Source of the DNA: an uncultured Flavobacteriaceae bacterium
GTDB taxonomy: Bacteria; Bacteroidota; Bacteroidia; Flavobacteriales; Flavobacteriaceae
NCBI GenBank assembly: GCA_943789305.1
Contig: CALSTP010000001.1
Location: 286,178-350,177, forward strand
Reading direction: 5' to 3'
Length of the DNA: 64,000 nt
Within the stretch, counting starts at the first letter, position 1. Each line of letters begins with the position of its first letter. The notes under the pieces are model-generated. The model did not search any database, was not told where the DNA came from, and saw only the letters and a list, made by a program, of their open reading frames with translations. The position numbers were made by a program, and so were the translations under genes. This document shows positions 60,761 through 64,000 of this stretch, piece by piece.

Positions 60761-61417
60761 TTATTTAGTCAAAACTTCGTCAATCATTCCGTAGACTTTT
60801 GCTTCTTCGGCTTTCATCCAATAATCACGATCACTATCATGATGGACCTTATCAAATTTTTGACCAGAATGATTGGCGATAATTTGATATAATTCAGTTT
60901 TAAGCTTTAAAATTTCTCTGGCTGTTATTTCTATATCAGATGCTTGTCCTTGAGCTCCACCAAGGGGTTGGTGAATCATAACTCGAGCATGAGGAAGTGC
61001 TGAACGCTTTCCTTCTTGCCCAGCGCAAAGTAATACTGCTCCCATAGATGCAGCAATTCCCGTACAGATTGTTGCAACATCAGGAGTGATGTATTGCATC
61101 GTATCATAAATACCAAGACCTGCATATACACCACCTCCAGGAGAGTTAATGTACATTTGAATATCGCGTTTTGGATCTACACTTTGCAAAAATAAGAGTT
61201 GAGCTTGAATGATATTAGCAACATTATCATCAATCCCAGTTCCTAGGAACATTACTCGATCCATCATTAATCTTGAAAAAACGTCCATCTGAGCTACATT
61301 CATTTGGCGCTCTTCGATAATGTAGGGGGTCATACTGCTTACGATTTTGTCGTAATACATAGCATTAACTCCGTGATGCTTAGTTGCGTATTTTTTAAAT
61401 TCTTTTCCGTAGTCCAT
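60761..61417 (-). CDS. clpP: ATP-dependent Clp protease proteolytic subunit ClpP
   Basis: 218 residues. Catalytic Ser in GIAASMGAVLL (about residue 123) and His in MIHQPLGG (about 148) are present, and an Asp lies further on. The INSPGGGVYAGLGIYD segment is typical. It assembles into two heptameric rings and degrades proteins delivered by ClpX. 35 bp separates it from the tig stop and 10 bp from clpX. Confidence 0.97.
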   Translation of the reverse strand: MDYGKEFKKYATKHHGVNAMYYDKIVSSMTPYIIEERQMNVAQMDVFSRLMMDRVMFLGTGIDDNVANIIQAQLLFLQSVDPKRDIQMYINSPGGGVYAGLGIYDTMQYITPDVATICTGIAASMGAVLLCAGQEGKRSALPHARVMIHQPLGGAQGQASDIEITAREILKLKTELYQIIANHSGQKFDKVHHDSDRDYWMKAEEAKVYGMIDEVLTK

Positions 61418-61452
61418 AATAGCGTTTATATAGTAACTAAAAGTAAGTAAAA

Positions 61453-62784
61453 TTATTGTGCACTCCCATAAGCCTCTTTTACAAAGGCAGTATAGTTTAC
61501 TTTTTTAGTTTTAATTCCAGCATTTTCTTTAAAATAACCCAATAGCTTTTTACTCATTAACTGATCAGAAAGGCGTTTGGTTTCTTCTTGATTTTTAAAT
61601 ATTCTAGCGGCAATATCGTCAAGTTCTTTTTCTTCGGGAGCCATTTGACTGTATTGTGCCATTTGTTGTTTTATCAAGTCTTTGGCAAAGTTCTGTAATT
61701 CTTCAAATTGAATTTGAAGATTTTGTTCTTTTATTATGGAGCCTTCAATTAATTGATAACGAATTCCTTTTTCAGATTTTTCATACTCTTCTCGAGCTTC
61801 CTCTTCGGTCAAAGGCTTTTCTCCAGAATTTTGTAGCCATTTGATTAAAAATTCCTTTGGAAGATCAAATTTTGTGTTCTTGATAAGCGATTCTGTGATG
61901 TCATTGAGTAATTTTTGTTCCGACTGAGATTCAAATTGTTTTTCAATTCCTTCTTTTACTTTAGCTTTCAGTTCTGTTACAGAGGTAACCGTTCCAGCTT
62001 CATAAAGTTTGACGAAAAGTTCTTGATCTAAATCGGCTAAAATACGTTTGTTAACCTCTTTAATGGTTAGGGTTACACTTTTAGGTAACTCGCTCAGTTG
62101 GGCAACAGTTACTCCAAAAGCTCTTGCGGCAGCGCTTTCTTCGGTAAAAAGATTTTTAGTTTTTAATTCAAGGGTGTCTCCTATTTTTGCTTCGCTAAAA
62201 TTTTCGATATTCTTTTTCCCTTTAATTTGATCAAATTCTATGATGGGCGATGTATCTATGGCTGCCTCTTCATTTTTTATTTCAACAGAAAGTTCAGTTC
62301 CTTTGGTTATTTCAAAAGAAGATTCCAATTTCCCATATTGTTTTTTGATGTGAGAAAGCTGCTCGTCTATCATTTTCTTATCGGCTTCGATTTGAAAATA
62401 GGTAACGGATTTTTTCCCTTTCAGTTTAACTTCAAATTTAGGAGACAGCCCTAATTCAAAATCAAAATTAAGGGTATCTGCTTTCCAGTTGATTTCCTCT
62501 TGTATCTTTGGTAGAGGATTTCCCAAAAGCTCAAGCTTTTCATCATTGATGTACTTATTTAGATTTTCTTGAAGTATTTTATTCACTTCATCAGCAGTAA
62601 CAGGAGTTTCATATTGCTTTTTGATCATTCCCATTGGAACATGCCCCTTTCTAAAGCCCGGGATGTTAGCATTTTTCCGATAATCATTTAACACTTTCAG
62701 TACTTTTTCAGCAAAATCATTTTGTTCTAATGTGATTGTTAGGGTGCTGTTTAGGGCATCAAGGTCTTTTCTTGTTATTTGCAT
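61453..62784 (-). CDS. tig: Trigger factor
   Basis: 443 residues. The N-terminal ribosome-binding signature (GFRKGHVPMGMIKKQY, about residues 41-56) is clear. The central FKBP-like prolyl isomerase region and the helical C-terminal chaperone domain follow. It chaperones nascent chains at the ribosome exit. A strong promoter precedes it, and clpP and clpX follow. Confidence 0.93.
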   Translation of the reverse strand: MQITRKDLDALNSTLTITLEQNDFAEKVLKVLNDYRKNANIPGFRKGHVPMGMIKKQYETPVTADEVNKILQENLNKYINDEKLELLGNPLPKIQEEINWKADTLNFDFELGLSPKFEVKLKGKKSVTYFQIEADKKMIDEQLSHIKKQYGKLESSFEITKGTELSVEIKNEEAAIDTSPIIEFDQIKGKKNIENFSEAKIGDTLELKTKNLFTEESAAARAFGVTVAQLSELPKSVTLTIKEVNKRILADLDQELFVKLYEAGTVTSVTELKAKVKEGIEKQFESQSEQKLLNDITESLIKNTKFDLPKEFLIKWLQNSGEKPLTEEEAREEYEKSEKGIRYQLIEGSIIKEQNLQIQFEELQNFAKDLIKQQMAQYSQMAPEEKELDDIAARIFKNQEETKRLSDQLMSKKLLGYFKENAGIKTKKVNYTAFVKEAYGSAQ

Positions 62785-62810
62785 GGATTTGTTCTCGATA
62801 AATTAGGGCG

Positions 62811-62841
62811 CAAAAATAAGTCTTTTTAATGGGTTGCACAA
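62811..62841 (-). promoter_or_regulatory. Promoter of tig-clpP-clpX
   Basis: On the minus strand, TTG (62841-62839), a 20-bp spacer and TATTTTTG (62818-62811) match the Bacteroidota TTG-N-TAnnTTTG consensus exactly. The -7 box ends 26 bp from the tig ATG. Confidence 0.65.
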
Positions 62842-62946
62842 GCATAAATACGCACTAATGACTGTGTAATCAGACCAACTGCTTATAAATTGTTTAAAAG
62901 ATTAACATATGGAATGAATTTTACGTCTCTTATTAAAATAAAACAG

Positions 62947-62954
62947 TACATTTG
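62947..62954 (+). promoter_or_regulatory. -7 element of rpsP
   Basis: TACATTTG fits TAnnTTTG and lies 51 bp before the rpsP ATG. No TTG at the expected upstream position is clear. Confidence 0.4.
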
Positions 62955-63005
62955 CAATCCGAATTAATAACCAGAGCGTCGAGTACGTTCAAAATTTAAT
63001 ATGAC

Positions 63006-63644
63006 ATGCCAGTAAAAATCAGATTACAGAGACACGGAAAAAAAGGAAAACCATTTTATTGGGTAGTTGCAGCTGATGCACGTGCCAAAAGAGATGGTCG
63101 TTATCTCGAAAAAATCGGAACTTACAACCCAAACACAAATCCCGCAACAGTTGACCTCAATATTGATGCTGCTGTTAAATGGCTAGAAAATGGAGCGCAA
63201 CCTACCGATACCGCTCGTACTTTATTGTCTTATCGAGGAGCTTTATTGAAGCATCATTTGCAAGGTGGAGTTCGAAAAGGTGCATTATCTCAAGAAGATG
63301 CTGACAAAAAATTTGAAGCATGGTTGGAGCAAAAAGATGCCCAAATTCAAGCTAAAGTAGACGGTCTTACTAGCGATAAAGCAAAAGCAAAAGCAGATGC
63401 CCTGGAAGCTGAGAAAGCTGTTAATGAAAAGCGAACTGCTGATGCTAAAGCATTAATCGAAGAAGCTGCTGCTGCTGAAGCTGCAGCCAAAAAAGAGGAA
63501 GAAATTGCTGCTGAAGAAACTCCAGAAACTGAAGCAGAAGCTTCGGTTACTGAAGAAGAAGCTTCGGTTACTGAAGAAGAAGCTCCAGCAACTGAAGAAG
63601 AAACTCCAGAAGCTGAGAAGTCTGATGATTCAGCAGAAGCATAA
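63006..63644 (+). CDS. rpsP: 30S ribosomal protein S16 with a long acidic tail
   Basis: 212 residues. The S16 core is residues 1-85 ([31 protein letters not shown] at the start and YNPNT), the usual S16 length being about 80-90. An extra ~125-residue Lys/Ala/Glu tail follows, including EEASVTEE repeats encoded by near-identical 21-bp DNA blocks (about 63538-63600). Tails like this are common in Flavobacteriia. It helps assemble the 30S subunit. rimM starts 11 bp after the stop. Confidence 0.95.
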   Translation: MPVKIRLQRHGKKGKPFYWVVAADARAKRDGRYLEKIGTYNPNTNPATVDLNIDAAVKWLENGAQPTDTARTLLSYRGALLKHHLQGGVRKGALSQEDADKKFEAWLEQKDAQIQAKVDGLTSDKAKAKADALEAEKAVNEKRTADAKALIEEAAAAEAAAKKEEEIAAEETPETEAEASVTEEEASVTEEEAPATEEETPEAEKSDDSAEA

Positions 63645-63655
63645 ACTTCTTGACT

Positions 63656-64000
63656 ATGACCAAAGAAGAATGCTTCTATCTGGGAACCATCGTCTCAAAA
63701 TTTAGTTTTAAAGGAGAGGTATTAGCCAAGCTAGATACTGATAACCCTGAAGATTATTTAAATTTGGAATCTGTTTTTGTCCTACAAGGCAATAAATTGG
63801 TTCCTTTTTTTATTGAAAACGCTCAATTACAAAAATCCAGTTTATTACGAATTCAATTTGAAGATATTCATACTGAAACCGATGCAGGCTTATTAATCAA
63901 AAAAGAGCTTTATCTTCCTCTGGAACAGCTTCCTGAGTTAAAAGAAAATCAATTTTATTACCACGAATTAATCGATTTTAAAGTAAAAGAACAGTCGGGA
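63656..64000 (+). CDS. rimM: Ribosome maturation factor RimM, N-terminal part (cut by window edge)
   Basis: 115 codons are visible and the frame remains open at the window end. [22 protein letters not shown] and the LELESVFVL/ADL-type segments fit the RimM N-terminal domain, and the following [10 protein letters not shown] starts the PRC-barrel-like region. RimM assists 30S maturation around S19. The gene follows rpsP as in most bacteria. Confidence 0.85.
   Translation, partial: MTKEECFYLGTIVSKFSFKGEVLAKLDTDNPEDYLNLESVFVLQGNKLVPFFIENAQLQKSSLLRIQFEDIHTETDAGLLIKKELYLPLEQLPELKENQFYYHELIDFKVKEQSG

Overview
The window looks like chromosomal DNA of a flavobacterium (phylum Bacteroidota). It is AT-rich. 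Its surface proteins carry type IX secretion (T9SS) type B C-terminal domains (gliding-motility/CHU_C type), and PorP/SprF partners, SusC-like carboxypeptidase-regulatory TonB receptors and TTG-N18-20-TAnnTTTG promoters are present. The ribosomal protein S16 has the long acidic tail common in Flavobacteriia, and no E. coli-like promoters are obvious. The marine or host-free lifestyle cannot be read from the sequence.

Layout. 1-9.9 kb holds housekeeping and catabolic genes: a tocopherol cyclase-like protein, a secreted DUF6503-like protein, an MscS channel, a shortened SGNH esterase, kynureninase, an M19 dipeptidase, gamma-glutamyltransferase, beta-carbonic anhydrase and a DUF2490 outer-membrane protein. 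9.9-18.6 kb holds an IgGFc-binding-like surface protein, a TonB receptor divergent from a DtxR/MntR regulator with two matching operators between them, a bestrophin-like membrane protein and a large outer-membrane beta-barrel protein. 18.7-26 kb holds small secreted and membrane proteins, a DUF1080 lipoprotein followed by a PIG-L deacetylase, a broken folE, a CDP-alcohol phosphatidyltransferase and a pterin carbinolamine dehydratase.

26.1-47.2 kb is an accessory cell-surface island and the most interesting part. It has a membrane-anchored AraC regulator, then a giant BspA-like (DUF285) adhesin split by a frameshift and followed by a PorP. A CotH-family kinase lipoprotein on the opposite strand comes next, then a lipoprotein with a coiled coil, a Ser/Asp-rich tract and a seven-repeat propeller-like domain. 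The island ends with a second PorP, a second BspA-like adhesin and an OmpA-type protein. Adhesin and PorP genes overlap by 8 nt in both modules, which suggests co-translation of each cargo with its outer-membrane partner. The CotH kinase beside an acidic serine tract suggests a kinase-substrate pair, but that is inference only.

47.4-64 kb is conserved core: a FadH-like Fe-S flavoenzyme, tRNA-Gly and tRNA-Leu, mutS, a TrmH methyltransferase, folK, sppA, a YhhQ-type queuosine precursor transporter, rluF, a DUF2797 protein, a GH3-family protein, the tig-clpP-clpX operon, and rpsP-rimM, with rimM running off the window. The main evolutionary decay signals are the folE remnant, the internal deletion in the SGNH esterase and the adhesin frameshift.
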